Below are positions 36,624-48,960 of a stretch of 64,000 nucleotides of DNA, piece by piece. The translations under genes and the position numbers were made by a program. Under the pieces are notes generated by a model. The model saw only the letters and a program-made list of their open reading frames with translations, did not search any database and was not told the DNA's origin. Location of the stretch: NCBI GenBank assembly GCA_025769875.1, contig JAGFNK010000048.1, positions 119,324 through 183,323 on the forward strand, read 5' to 3'. Origin of the DNA: Russula earlei. Taxonomy: Eukaryota > Basidiomycota > Agaricomycetes > Russulales > Russulaceae. The first letter of the stretch is position 1, and the number at the start of each line of letters is the position of its first letter.

Positions 36624-37584
36624 TGTCAAGACTCACTGTTGAACTATCCAGTTCAAGAGCGAGGGATAAGCTCGAAGACGAGTCGGTAGACGTCCAAGAC
36701 GGCGTGGGCAAGGAGTAGAGTCCAGAGTAGTAACAAATACCAGAGAGGTATTGTTACTGTGAGAGTAGAACAATCACGCAGGGAAGAGGCCAGAGTAGTC
36801 ACAAGGGGACGGTCCTTAAAGGAGTATCCCAGGGATGGAGAGTGCCGTAAACAAATGGACAGTCTGAGGACTGTCCGCTACTTTATTGAGCGCTTATATA
36901 CTACAAGAGAACTGCTAAATAGGGAACAAGTCATAACCTTGTTATCAAGCACAATAGAGTGATGAGTAAGAAGTCGGAGGACGCTTACTGAGCATGCTCA
37001 GTCATGCTCAGTAAGCTGCTGAGTAAGAAGGCTCCTCTTGATGAGTAAGAGCTTCCCTTGTTCACGTGTTCACTGCTTTAGTGCACGTGCGAGCATCTGA
37101 TTCATTTCCTGTTAGTTAGTTTAGGGCCGGTCATTTGAGGACTTGTAGTTCGGTTAGGGAATAGTGTCATCTTATAAGGCCCTTATATAGTTCTATTAGG
37201 GTCCTTAGAGTCGACCCTAATACTTCTATTAAGGTCCTTAGTATTGCCTTATAGTCGTTCTATAGTTATTAGAGTTGGTCTAATAACGCGTTGTAGGGCC
37301 TTTGATACTAGGTTAGTGCCTATTGTAGAGCTCCTAGGGTCGTTCCAAAGGGTCCTTAGGAAGGCCCTAATACTGTCTTTTGTTGCTAGAAGGGTTGCCT
37401 TTAAGTGGGGCTTGCTGTATGTCGATTGTGCCGAGAATCGCTCGCGCAACAATGCGCGCGCGATATTGTGGACACCTCTACTCACCCCTTTTGCTCGTGT
37501 GAACAGGGTGACACCATAGAGACCAGGTTTCCTCCTATAAGGAAGGGTCCTTCAAGGGCCCTCTCCAGAGAATGGTTCATGACA
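36624..37584 (-). mobile_element. Solo LTR E (961 nt) inside the Copia-2 5' LTR
   Basis: In minus orientation it starts TGTCATGAACC and ends GTCTTGACA. It is flanked by CCCAG (36619-36623, 37585-37589). A TATATAAG box on the minus strand near 36900 supports the orientation. It is the same family as F. Confidence 0.92.
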
Positions 37585-40313
37585 CCCAGAGTCTCAGGTG
37601 TGTTGTGATATGATCACAACTCGGATGCGTTGACGTGTTGGATCACCTGGACCGGGCATCACCAGCTCAGCTCATACACTGCAGCACACGTTAGTTACAC
37701 GGATAGAGTGATTTAGGACAATCGGTAGCTACTTACAACTGATCCTCGGACTTACTTAGTGATCCGTGATGGTAGTTAACTGTACTGCATCTAGTGGCAG
37801 TCTCAGGTACTTAAGAATGCCACAAAGTACGTAGATCACTTCAGTTTTGTGTCAACCAAACTGAAGTGAGTATTTACACTATGATATCTTATCTCACAGT
37901 ACTGACGATGTGTTGTAGCTATTGTCTGATAGGTACATTATTTATATCAGTTTTGTGTCAACCAAACTGAACTATTGTCTGATAGATCTGCCTGCGATCT
38001 TATCATCTGCTGCTATCTAATCACACATACTGCGTCTATTTTCAACAGGTTATGGGCCCTGCCCGTATCTAAAATCCACAGAGATCACCACACACGTCTA
38101 TTCCTATAACACCTCCCTTCCCCACAAACCTCTGTTATCAGATGACATCTTACTCCCTTGGCCCCTGGAACCAAAGGATTGACACGCACGCAGTTACATC
38201 ACGCGTCAAAGATACTGATTTGATCTCTAATTGATCCGGCTACAATTGCTCCGCTGGTCCGGATTGGCAATTCACCTTATTACATCATATGGCACCCACA
38301 TTCACTATCCCCTCAGGAATGCCCCTGGAGATCTTAGATTCATCAAATTGGACTACTTGGTCATTTTGCTTTGAGGCCATTACCTGAATGAATGGCTTCC
38401 GGCGTCATCTTATCGATACAAAACCCTCTGGAGATAGCAATTGGGACGTTGAAGAAGACATACTGTTAGGCATCTTCCAGCTCCATCTCCAGAAAGATAT
38501 ATACACAGAGATAAGCAATAACATCAAGTTCAACACCTGTAAACTCAAGTGGGAACAACTTAAGATTACTTGCATTGGTGTTGGATCTATGTCCCTACAT
38601 AACTCTTGGACCGCCTTCACGTGTTTTGATCTAGATGACACCAGCCCGATGTTCCCACAACTACAGAAATTGAATGATACTAGGATCAATCTTCAGAACA
38701 ATGACATGCCCATCACCGATCTCCAATTCAGTCTCACTCTAATTCAGGCACTACCCAGCTCTTACTCTGGTCTTACGCAAGCTATCCTCGGCTCTAATCT
38801 TCCAAATAAGCTTTCCCCGAAAGCCATTCAGGAACACATTCTCAATGAAGAGAGTCATCGGGCCGGCTCCTCCGCTTCCCTTAACAAAGTTGCTCTGGTC
38901 AAGAAACAGGACAATAAAAACAAAATAAAATGTTATTATTGCAAGAAAGCTGGTCACAAGAGTCCTGAGTGCCGGAAGAAGAAAAAGGATGAGGAGGAGA
39001 AGGCAAAGAAAAAGAGAGAGTCTGGCACAGACACTAACAGAAAGGTCAATGCGCACCCAGTAGAGACTACTGCTACAATTACGGAGATCTCGGATGATGA
39101 AAATGACATTTGCATTTCCCTTTACTCAGCGACTAGATCATGCTGGATGATTGACTCAGGAGCCACCCATCACATCAGTCTGTTCTGGACCGACTTCATC
39201 ACCTACGCTCCGGCCACTGGATCAGTTAACCTCGGAGGTCATGCTATCATCAAGCAGATTGGGACCAGATCTGTATCTGTCCTACCATCTGGAGGCATTG
39301 GGAAGTTTCCATTAACCCTCACCGATGTCATGCATGTTCCGGAAGCTGACGCGCACTACTTCTCAGTCAGCGTGTTGCTCTGAAGGGGGGGACATATCAC
39401 TTTTACTCAGAACGCATGCCAAATCTACTACAAAGATTGGAAAGTTGTGCAAGGATACCTGGAGAATAACCTATTCTATATTGACTTCTCATCTCTGGCC
39501 CTACACGTGCAGGCAGGGGTGCTACCGCTTAACATCTGGCATCAGCGCATGGGACATATGTTCTCACACGTGCTAATCAAATACGCTCATTCCATCAAGG
39601 GAATCTCGCTTAGTTCAGTGGATCACGATCAGTCACCTTGCCCCGGGTGTGAACTCAGCAAACAGACGTGACTTCCTTTCCTGGCTTCGCCTAAGCGATC
39701 GGATCGGCGTCTACAGATCGTGCATACTGACTTAGCCGGTCCAATGCAGACCTGGTCTATCCGAGGTGCAACTTATTGGGCAACGTTTATCGACGACTAC
39801 TCCCGTTATGGGGTAGTGTACTTCCTCAAAAGTAAAGATCAGTGTGCTGATGCGTTCAAAAAATATCTTGCATGGTCAGAAAACCAGACCAACGATAAGA
39901 TCAAAGCACTACACTCGGATCGTGGAGGGGAGTACTTGTCCGGTACCCTCAGATCGGTCTTAGATCAAAAGGGAATTGAGCATAGATTGACAATGCCAGG
40001 GTCACCACAGCAGAATGGCGTAGCGGAGAGATGGAACCGGACCCTCAAAGACAAGATGCGCGCTATGCTACATGGTGCCGGTCTTACCCTGGGGTTCTGG
40101 GAGCTTGCTACTGACGCAGCAGTCCATATCTACAATCGCACTCCTACACGCGTTCTCCGGTGGAACACACCTCACTCAGTCTGGACGGATGGACAAGTTC
40201 CGGACGTTTCCTATTTCCACGTCTTTGGATGTAAGGCATATGTACACATGCCTGCTAACAAACAGAAGAAGCTCGATCCGAGATTGGTCGAGATGATTTT
40301 CATTGGGTACGAG

Positions 40314-41190
40314 TGTCACGGTAACTAGCCGTGTCAGTTCACAAGCAAGTCGATGATAGAGATGTGTTCAAGAAACGGGCTGGTTCCCGTGTATAGTGAG
40401 TAAGGATCCCTGCAGCGGTCGAAGTGTTTTATGCTAAACAGGTTATGGCCAATAGACCCTTCCTAGTACGACTCGGTCCGTTGAGAAGCTAGGGTAAGTT
40501 TGTAATGGGATAGACTAGGGCTGGTTCCACTAGCTATATGCGTTCAAGTCTGTTGGGACCTTGAACAACGCAGAGAGAGTAGAGGAAGGTAGGTCTTAAA
40601 GGAGGAGAGCTCTTCTCAGGAGAGTGAGAAGAGAGACTCTTAGGGAAGGAAGGGAAAGGCGAAGAGTAGATGGTGGATGGTGTGTTGAGAGTTGATGAAA
40701 TGGAGAGGTGGTTGTGAGTTAAGTTTGTGAGAGTGAAGTGGGTTGCAGGCGAATATGTTTGGACAAGAGTAGGTTGGATTCTACAAGAGACCAAGCTTAG
40801 GGCTTTGGTCACAAAGTACTGAGCTTATATATACAGGAGAAGTGCAGCAATAGCTGCGCTTTGACTGTGCTACTAGTATAGTAGGAGTCATAATAAGTAG
40901 GAGTCATAGGAATGAGGCCACGAATGAGTCAGAACCAAGTAACTGTGCTGCACAGTAGGTGCGCAGCATTGCACAGTCAAAACTAAGAAGTGAACATAAA
41001 TGGAAAGAAGACCAAACAAAGGGAAAGTAACAGCAATCCAGTGTTACCTGGACGTGTATGGATCACATGATAACACAGAAAGGATCACAAGACGTAAGAG
41101 ATCACAAGACCAGTAAGTAAAGGGACGTACGCAAGCAAGCAGTCCGTAGCAAAAGGTAAGAAGTAAACGTAAAAGGAAAATAGTGTAACA
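40314..41190 (-). mobile_element. Solo LTR G (877 nt) in Copia-2
   Basis: It is flanked by ACGAG (40309-40313, 41191-41195), with plus-strand ends TGTCACGG and GTGTAACA. TATATATA read on the minus strand near 40830, followed by AAGCCCTAAGCTTGG, matches the layout of the Gypsy-2 LTR, so it is probably a relative in minus orientation. Excising it joins FIGYE to SGSKGYQLW in the Copia-2 frame. Confidence 0.9.
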
Positions 41191-44100
41191 ACGAGTCTGG
41201 ATCTAAGGGGTACCAACTCTGGAATCAATCCACCCAAAAGCTGTTCTCATCGTGTGATGTCACTTTCGATGAGCGCATACTGCCTGCTAGGGGAGACCTT
41301 ACTGACACCCCTCCTCCTGCACAACCCTTGGTCTTCACGGGACCGGTTTCTTTCACTGCCCCACTTCTGCACGAACTGGATGGCTGCAGACTTAGTCCTG
41401 CACCTCCGGAAACCCCACTAGATCCCAATACACCTAATTCACTTTACCTTACCCCTCCCGCTCAGCCCTTTCCACATACTCCGCCACGCCGCGTTCAGCC
41501 TGTGCACCAAGTCCACTTGCAACAGCCTCACTCAGCATTGCCGGGACCATCCTTTGGTCCACCACGTCTGCCCTCACCTAGGCGTCTTCGCCCTAACCCG
41601 CGTCCTAATCCTAGATTTCTCACTTCTAACGCAAATGCGGGGGGGGCGCCTATCGCATATGGCACTATTAGCGACGGCAGAGGCGATCACTCCAGCTACA
41701 TTTTGGGAAGCGATGTCCTCGGACTCCGCTGATCAATGGAGAACCGCATGTCAATATGAAATTGATGCACTCGCTAAGAATGGTACCTGGGAGCTTGTAG
41801 ATCTGCTGCTGGGCCACAAGGCCATGTGATCTCGATGGGTGTTTGCACACAAATCTGATGGTAGATTTCGCGCGCGTTTAGTCGCAAAGGGGTTCACCCA
41901 AGTGGAGGGGATTGATTATGATGAAACTTTCTCACCAGTTGCCAGATTTGAGTCTTTGAGACTACTCCTAGCGTTGGCCACGCTAGAGGATTGGGAGATC
42001 CATCAAATGGATGTCAAGTCGGCGTTCCTCAATGGCACACTGGATGAAGAGATCTACATGGAGCAACCACAAGGCTTCATCGCTCCGGACCAAAAAGACA
42101 AAGTCTGTCGGTTAAAGAAGGCTCTCTACGGCCTCAAACAAGCCTTGCGCACATGGAACTTACAGTTTCATGGAGTTCTCACTGGACTCGGCTTCATGCA
42201 CACGCACTCAGATGCTGGGGTTTATCATCGCCAAGACGTGGGGGGAACCATAATCATTATCCTCTATGTCGATGATGTCACCATCTTAGGCGATTCACTC
42301 CCACTGATTGCAGACATTAAGAATTCATTGTCCATGCGCTATGAAATGACTGATCTAGGCGAGATCTGTCATGAACCATTCTCCGGAGAGGGCCCTTGAA
42401 GGACCCTTCCTTATAGGAGGAAACCCAGCCTCTATGGTGTCACCCTGTTCACACGAGCAAAAGGGGTGAGTAGAGGTGTCCACAATATCGCACACACATT
42501 GTTGCGCGAGCGATTCTTGGCACAATCGACATACAGCAAGCCCCACTTAAAGGCAACCCTTCTAGCAACAAAAGACAGTATTAGGGCCTTCCTAAGGACC
42601 CTTTGGAACGACCCTAGGAGCTCTACAATAGGCACTAACCTAGTATCAAAGGCCCTACAATGCGTTATTAGACCAACTCTAATAACCATAGAACGAACTA
42701 TAAGGCAATACTAAGGACCTTAATAGAAGTATTGGGGTCGACTCTAAAGACCCTAATAGAACTATATAAGGGCCTTATAAGATAACACTATTCCCTGACC
42801 AAACTACAAGTCCTCAAATGACCGGCCCTAAACTAACTAACAGGAAATGAATCAGGTGCTTGCACGTGCACTAAAGCAGTGAACACATGGACAATGAAAG
42901 CTCTTACTCATCAAGAGAAGCCCTCTTACTCAGCAGCTTACTGAGCATGACTGAGCATGCTCAGTCAGCGCCCTCCGACTTCTTACTCATCACTCTATTG
43001 TGCTTGATAACAAGGTTATGACTTGTTCCCTATTTAGCAGTTCTCTTGTAGTATATAAGCACTCAATAAAGTAGCGGACGGTCCTCAGACTGTCCATTTG
43101 TTTACGGCACTCTCCATCCCTGGGATACTCCTCTAAAGGACCATCCCCTTGTGACTATCCTGGCCTCTCCTCTGCGTGACTGCTTGACTCTCACAGTAAC
43201 AGTACCTCTCTGGTATCTGTTACTACTCTGGACTCTACTTCTACATTGGCAGTAACAAAAATGACATCAAATTGTATACTTGCAAGCTCAAGTGGGAGGA
43301 ACTCAAACGCGCATACGGCGGCGTCAGATCAATGTCAAGCGTTCTACACATGGGCATCCCTTACACGCACATTCCTAGACGTTAGATGACACACATCAGA
43401 CGTTCCTGCGATTGCAACAAATGATGCATGGATCACTCTCCAATATAACCATTTATTCATATCGAATCTCCATTTCACCTCCTTATCTATCTAAACGTTA
43501 CCCGACGCTTACTCGGCTGTCGCGTCAACAAATTCTAGCCTCCGGCGCTCTGATGGACCTTTCCACACATGATCCAGTACGGATCTCAGTAATGAAGATG
43601 GTCGTCGGGCCGGCCTCTCCGCCTCACAAAATACAGTCATTCCAGTAAAGACACACAACACTACGTCCGAAATACAATGCTGCTATTGCAATCAACTTGG
43701 GCACGCAGTCTGGACTACCGGAAGGAGAAGGCAACGAATACAAAAGTGACAGGCACTGACAGGAACGTCAGCGCGTACATAGTGGGCACTACTGCACTAT
43801 CACCGAGGTGTCGGACATCCGATGAAGATGAGATTCGGGTTTCCCTTTACGCGGCGGCTAGATCTTGATCGACTACGGAGCTCCTCATCATATTAGTCCG
43901 TTCCGGACCCCCGACTTCATTATTTGCGCTCCGGCCTCCAGATCTATTACTCTGGGAGGTCTTGCAGTCATCAGACAGATCTGGACTGGATTGATATCCG
44001 TCCTGCCGGCCGGAAGGCCTTGGAGATATCCTTATTAACCCTCATAGACATTCTACATGTACCGAAGGCCGATGCATGCGACTACACAGTGCGCGCGCTA

Positions 44101-45729
44101 CTTCGGAACGGGGGATGCATCACTTACACTCAAGAGGGGTGTTCAAATTTACACATCAAAGATCGGAAGATCGCGCACAGCTGGCTGGAGAACAATCTAT
44201 TGTGTATTAACTTCATAACTCCAGCTCTACACGCGCAAAGAAGTGTCCTATCATTCCACATCCAGCATCAGCGCATGGGACATATGTTTCCACCGCGCGT
44301 TAATCTATCACAGTGATTCCGATACTCGGATCTCGCTTGGCTTTACGGATCGCGATCAGTTATCTTGTCCGGGGTATGCACTTGGCTAGCAAGCTCGGCT
44401 AGCGAATGTGTCTTCTTTTTTCGGTTGCCCCTTAGCGATTGGATCCTTGGCTACAGATTATCTACAGCACCTTAGCCGATCTGCTGCACGCGAGATCAAT
44501 TCGAGGCGCTAGCTATTGAGGCAACGCGCGCTCACATACTTATCAGTTCATGGAGGGATCAAACATAGATTAACAATGCTAGATTCACCACAGGAGAATG
44601 GAGTGCCGGATAGATGGAATCGGACCCTTGAAGACAACACGCGCTCAAAGTTGCACGGCGCTGGTCTTAGCCTCGGGTTCTGGAGCTTAGTACTAACGCT
44701 GCCGTCCATACTACTGATCGGACTCCATCACACATTCTCTGTGCACACACACTTCATACACTGTGAACGGACGGACTGACTCCAGTCATCTCACAATTCC
44801 ACCTTCTTTAGATGTAGGGCGTATGTCTACACACCTGACCATCGTAATCTTATCGCGCGACAAGCGCATACTGCATAGCCAGGGGACGTGTTACAGACAC
44901 TGCTCCGCCTGCACAACTCTTGGTCCCTACAGGACCGGTGACATTCTCTGCCTTACTTTCACATAAACCGGATCGTCGGCACTTCGTTCCACGCCTCCGG
45001 AAACCCCATTAGATTCCCTCACACCACACTCACTCGACCTTACCCCACCTATACAGCCAGTTCCACACACTCCGCCACACCGTTTATGCCATCATCACTT
45101 AGCATTATTGGGACAATTCATTGGTCCGCTGTGTCCACTCTCACCTCGGTCTTATTCGTGTCCGCGTTTCGAATATCTCGGAGGGACTGCATACACAGAT
45201 CCGAGAGGGCGCTTATCACATACGGCTCGGCTACGCGGAAGCGATCACTAGGCTACATATCGGGAAGGCACTTAAATCGGATTCTGCCGATGAGTGGCAA
45301 GTCGCGTGTCAAATATGTGATCGACGTGCTTGCGAAAATTGGTACCTGGGATCAATTGATCTTATAGATCTTATCGGAATGGGTGTGCAGCACGCAAATC
45401 TTGGAGATTTCGCGCGCGTTTCAGTTGCACAGGGGTTCACCCAATTTACAAGGCATTGACATTGATGAAACCTTCTCACCAGTAGCCAGGTCCGAGTCTT
45501 AGCGACTCTTGTTCAGCGTTGGCCGCGTGAACACATTGGGAAATCAACGGACGTCTTGTCGACATTCCTATTTGGCTCACTGGGTGACAAGATTTAGTTT
45601 TATTGGAGCAACCGCAAGGCTTCATCACACCGGACGGACAAGAAAGCTTTTCTTTGGTCTTACACAGGCCTATCGTACATGGGACTTACGTTCTTATGGA
45701 GTCCTTAGTGACTCGCGTTTACATGCATG

Positions 45730-45960
45730 CATTCTCATGCGGGCATCGACTTAGCACACACGCATTCTCATGCGGGCATCGACTTAGCACGCACGCATTC
45801 TCATGCGGGCTTCACAAGTCATACGCACGCATTCTCATGCGGGCTTCACGTTCATGCGCACGCATTCTCATGCGGGCATCGGTTTCACACGCACGCATTC
45901 CCATGCGGGCACTTATCTCGGCTTCGCGCTCACGCATTCTCATGCGGACATATGTCATCG
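45730..45960 (+). repeat. About seven tandem copies of a 33-nt unit
   Basis: The unit starts CATTCTCATGCGGG and spans about 33 nt, which would encode HSHAG-type 11-residue repeats. At the equivalent site Copia-2 has a single HTHSDAGVYH. The spacing varies a little (33-39 nt) and the later copies are diverged. Confidence 0.85.
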
Positions 45961-46436
45961 CCAAGACGCGGGGGGATCCATTGCCATTTCCTTATCAGTT
46001 CACATCCTCTCTGCCGATGACATCATTATCTTAGGCAACCCTCATGGTCTCGACGCTCACATCTACAGGCAGCGCTCACATCTACGGGCACATATACATC
46101 CTTGTCTATACGCTATGAGTTGACAGATCTAGGCGAGATCGCGTCATATCTCGGGATCCGCGTTACACGCGATCGCCCGGCTAACACAGACATCGATCAT
46201 TCAAGGTACATCTCGGATCTCTTCGGGATGGCGGATTCCACAACTCCGCTCCACTCCTGTAATCTCAGAGGTCTTACCTCGGGATGGCGGACTTCCGTTC
46301 CGCTTCCGCATTCCGCTCCGTTCCGACGCGGAAGTCCAGTTGATCAAGCACTCCGGAGACGCAACACCTATGGCGATTAGGCAATATATTAATGTTTTAA
46401 CGGCAGCCTCCGCTATGTGCAGATCTGAACACTTCA

Positions 46437-46620
46437 CTGGACACTTTCCTGGCAGTCTCTCGACTGCGTCTACACTTTCCTGGCAGTCTCTCGACTGTGC
46501 GTTCACACGCGTTCACACGCGTTCACACTTTCCTTTGCAGTCTCTCGCCTGCATACACATATTCATTTGGAGTCTTTCGACTCATTTCCTTTGGAGTCTT
46601 TCGACTCACAGTCTCTCGAC
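46437..46620 (+). repeat. Degenerate tandem repeats around GCAGTCTCTCGACT
   Basis: At least five copies of a unit like CTTTCCTGGCAGTCTCTCGA, plus GTTCACACGC repeated three times. Copia-2 has one copy of the corresponding coding block (SFAVS). Confidence 0.75.
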
Positions 46621-48733
46621 TCACCCACTCTTTAATCACTTGCATTTCACTGCAATACCTACCTCATCAAGACGTCCACCTGCTGATGGTCTTACCACGC
46701 TGCACGCCCACGTGCGACACCAGTCCTTTCGTTACTGGGTTAGATCTCTCTTGATCTAATCTACCGACTGTCTCAATCATGGGGGGATGTTGAGATTATC
46801 ATTGATTTGGTGTGTTACCACTACCCTGGGACGTTGTGATGTAATCACAGCTCAGACGCGTTGACGCGTCGGTTACATGGACCGGGCATCTCCGGCTCAG
46901 CTCATATGCTGAGATCTGCGCTACTTACAATGATAAGTTAATTGATGACAATCGGTAGCTACTAATGACTGATCCTTGTATGATCTTTGTTTCTTATTGA
47001 TGGTAGCTACCTGCAGTGTACTTAGAGACGCTCTGGAGTACTTAAGAGCGTCGTATTTCGATAGATCACTTCAGTCTTGTCTTACACAATACTGAAGTGA
47101 GTACTTACTGTTTCCTATCTTATCTCTCGCATCTAATCACGCGTTGTAGATATCTTTTGATAGGTATTACTGAATTATAGTCTTGTCTTACACAATACTG
47201 AAATATCTTTTGATAGATCTTAAGGATCTTATCGCTCTTATCATAACCTGCGCCCATCTGCTTCAACACTTCTTGCCCACACCGTCTTGGATGTTTATCA
47301 ACTCGTCTTCGAGCTTATCCCTCGCTCTTGAACTGGATAGTTCAACAGTGAGTCTTGACAAGATCGACTCCTATCTTGGGATTCGTGTTACGTGTGATCG
47401 CTCGGCTAAGCGACTAGACATTGATCAATCTAGGTACATTTCGGAGATCGTCAATCGCTTCAGGATGGTGGATTCCAATCTGGTCCGCACTCCGCTGCCC
47501 TCCGGGGCAGATGTCCACTTGGTCAAGCACTCTGGGGAGGCAACGCCTGATGAAATAAAGCATTTTCAACGCATCATTGGCAGCCTTCTCTATGTGCAGA
47601 TTGGGACACGACCAGATATATCATTTGCAGTCTCTTGACTTGCCCAATACTCATCCAATCCCTCATCGCATCATCTACGCCTTGCCAAATACGTACTATC
47701 TTATCTTAACAGCACTTCAGATCTAAAGCTGCGTCATGATGGTGCACGTGATACCGGATTACACGGGTACTCCGACTCTAGCCTTGGAGACAATGCAGAT
47801 GACTACTGTTCCACCTCGGGCTATGTCTTCCTACTTTCCAGCGCTGCGATCTTCTGGACCTCACGCAAACAGAAGACTGTTGCCCAAAGTACCACTCAAG
47901 CCGAATATATGGCCTTAGCCGATGCAGCTAATCAAGCCGCGTGGTATCGGAGCTTCTTCTCCGAGATTGGCTATCAGATCTCTGATCTGATTCCGCTTCA
48001 TGGTGATAACAAAGGCGCCGTCGACCTCGCGCTCAACCCAGTCTCTGGAAGATGGTTGAAGCATATCCCTATCAAGCATCACGCCATCTGCCAATACATT
48101 GAGGACGGACTGATCATACTTATCCATACTCCCACAGGAGAGATGCTTGCAGATGGTCTCACCAAGCCGCATACTCACGTGCTGCTCTGGACCTTCGTCG
48201 ATGGGCTGGGTCTTAATTGATCTAATCTACCGACTGTCTTAATCACAGGGGGATGTTGAGATCTGCACTGCCCAGAGTCTCAGGTGTGTTGTGATATGAT
48301 CACAACTCGGATGCGTTGATGTGTCGGATCACCCGGACCGGGCATCACCGGCTCAGCTCATACGCTGCAGCATGCGTTAGTTACACTGATAGAGTGATTT
48401 AGGACAATCGGTAGCCACTTACAACTGATCCTCGGACTTACTTAGTGATCCATGATGGTAGTTAACTGTACTGCATCTAGTGGCGGTCTCAGGTACTTAA
48501 GAATGCCACAAAGTACGTAGATCATTTCAGTTTTGTGTCAACCAAACTGAAGTGAGTATTTACACTATGATATCTTATCTCACAGTACTGACGACGCGTT
48601 GTAGCTATTGTCTGATAGGTACATTATTTATATCAGTTTTGTGTCAACCAAACTGAACTATTGTCTGATAGATCTGCCTGCGATCTTATCATCTGCTGCT
48701 ATCTAATCACACATACTGCGTCTATTTTCAACA

Positions 48734-48815
48734 ATATGGAGAGTCTACTCATTCTGGCACAACATTTACCCTAGCCTGGCTAAAAGTTGTGCCAGAATGA
48801 GTAGACTCTCCATAT
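48734..48815. repeat. Perfect 30-bp hairpin, 22-nt loop
   Basis: The arms 48734-48763 and 48786-48815 are exact reverse complements. They form the core of the foldback element. The first five bases are also the right TSD of Copia-2. Confidence 0.95.
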
Positions 48816-48960
48816 TTAACATTTTTTTTGTGCTCAACTAAGGTCATTACTTATGTAATATAATTTGTGGCCACAACAGAGCCTACTCAGCACTTGAAAT
48901 ATTTTACCTTTATTATCCACTGAGTTGACTATAAGCAGAGTCAACTTATCCCTTCCTGCC

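Larger units (their letters stand above)
43250..46780 (+). pseudogene. Copia-3 gag-pol relic with repeat expansions
   Basis: Recognisable pieces are TCKLKWEEL (gag, 43275), CCYCNQLGHAV-like knuckle residues near 43675, HIQHQRMGHMF (pre-integrase, 44263), QENGVPDRWNRTLED (integrase, 44590) and VAQGFTQ (RT, 45424). Near 46100 comes YELTDLGEIASYLGIRVTRD. Frameshifts and stops occur every 100-200 nt. Two tandem-repeat expansions lie in the RT region (45730-45960 and 46437-46620). Confidence 0.8.
43243..47268 (+). mobile_element. Copia-3, decayed, without 5' LTR
   Basis: Only the 3' LTR (46788-47268, TGTTGAGATTATC to CTTCAACA) is present, preceded by the purine tract GGGGGGA. CTTCT flanks both ends (43238-43242, 47269-47273), yet the left end opens inside gag (NDIKLYTCKLKWEEL). 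The coding sequence parallels Copia-2 but is much more eroded. Confidence 0.8.
42367..47360 (+). mobile_element. Solo LTR F (963 nt without insert) in Copia-2 RT
   Basis: It begins TGTCATGAACC, ends GTCTTGACA and is flanked by AGATC (42362-42366, 47361-47365). It is the inverted counterpart of E. A third Copia relic splits it at 43242/47274. Excision joins DLGEI to DSYLGIRVT, restoring the RT reading. Confidence 0.9.
38289..48220 (+). pseudogene. Copia-2 gag-pol polyprotein, interrupted
   Basis: Gag starts at ATG 38289 and meets a TGA at 38385, then runs open to 39383. It contains the zinc knuckle CYYCKKAGHKSPEC near 38932 and the protease site MIDSGATHHI near 39150. Integrase spans about 39530-40313 (WHQRMGH, HTDLAGPM, DDYSRYG, HSDRGGEY, PQQNGVAERWNRT). 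Solo LTR G splits it after FIGYE. Reverse transcriptase resumes at 41839-42366 (VHQMD-type block DWEIHQMDVKSAFLNG, catalytic LYVDDV) and is cut by LTR F. The end of RT and RNase H follow at 47366-48220 (AQSTTQAEYMALA, LHGDNKGAVDL). Other stops (39669, 41827, 47636) are TGA. Confidence 0.88.
36602..48733 (+). mobile_element. Copia-2 LTR retrotransposon with nested insertions
   Basis: The 5' LTR is 36602-36623 plus 37590-38047 (480 nt without solo LTR E) and the 3' LTR is 48254-48733 (480 nt). Both run TGTTGAGATCTGC to TTTTCAACA and are nearly identical. ATATG flanks the element (36597-36601, 48734-48738). The primer site GGTTATGGGCCC (38048-38059) resembles the complement of a Met-tRNA anticodon arm. 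Equal LTR length and high similarity suggest this is one of the younger insertions. Confidence 0.92.
36442..48960. mobile_element. Palindromic foldback (MITE-like) element, host of Copia-2
   Basis: Left arm 36442-36601 plus 48739-48763 is complementary to right arm 48786-48960, over roughly 175-185 nt with few differences. The inner 30 nt (48734-48763 and 48786-48815) match perfectly around a 22-nt loop. The outermost matching bases are GGCAGGAAGG and CCTTCCTGCC. I found no clear TSD. With Copia-2 removed it would be about 390 nt with no coding capacity. Confidence 0.65.

Noticed and set aside
45730..45960. CRISPR-like array (repeated unit with variable parts)
   Set aside because: The units are contiguous coding-derived minisatellite copies in a fungal retroelement, without true spacers or cas genes.
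45727..46034. Histidine-rich frames that resemble metal-binding repeats
   Set aside because: They come from the 33-nt expansion inside a dead Copia RT, not from a gene with a metal-binding role.
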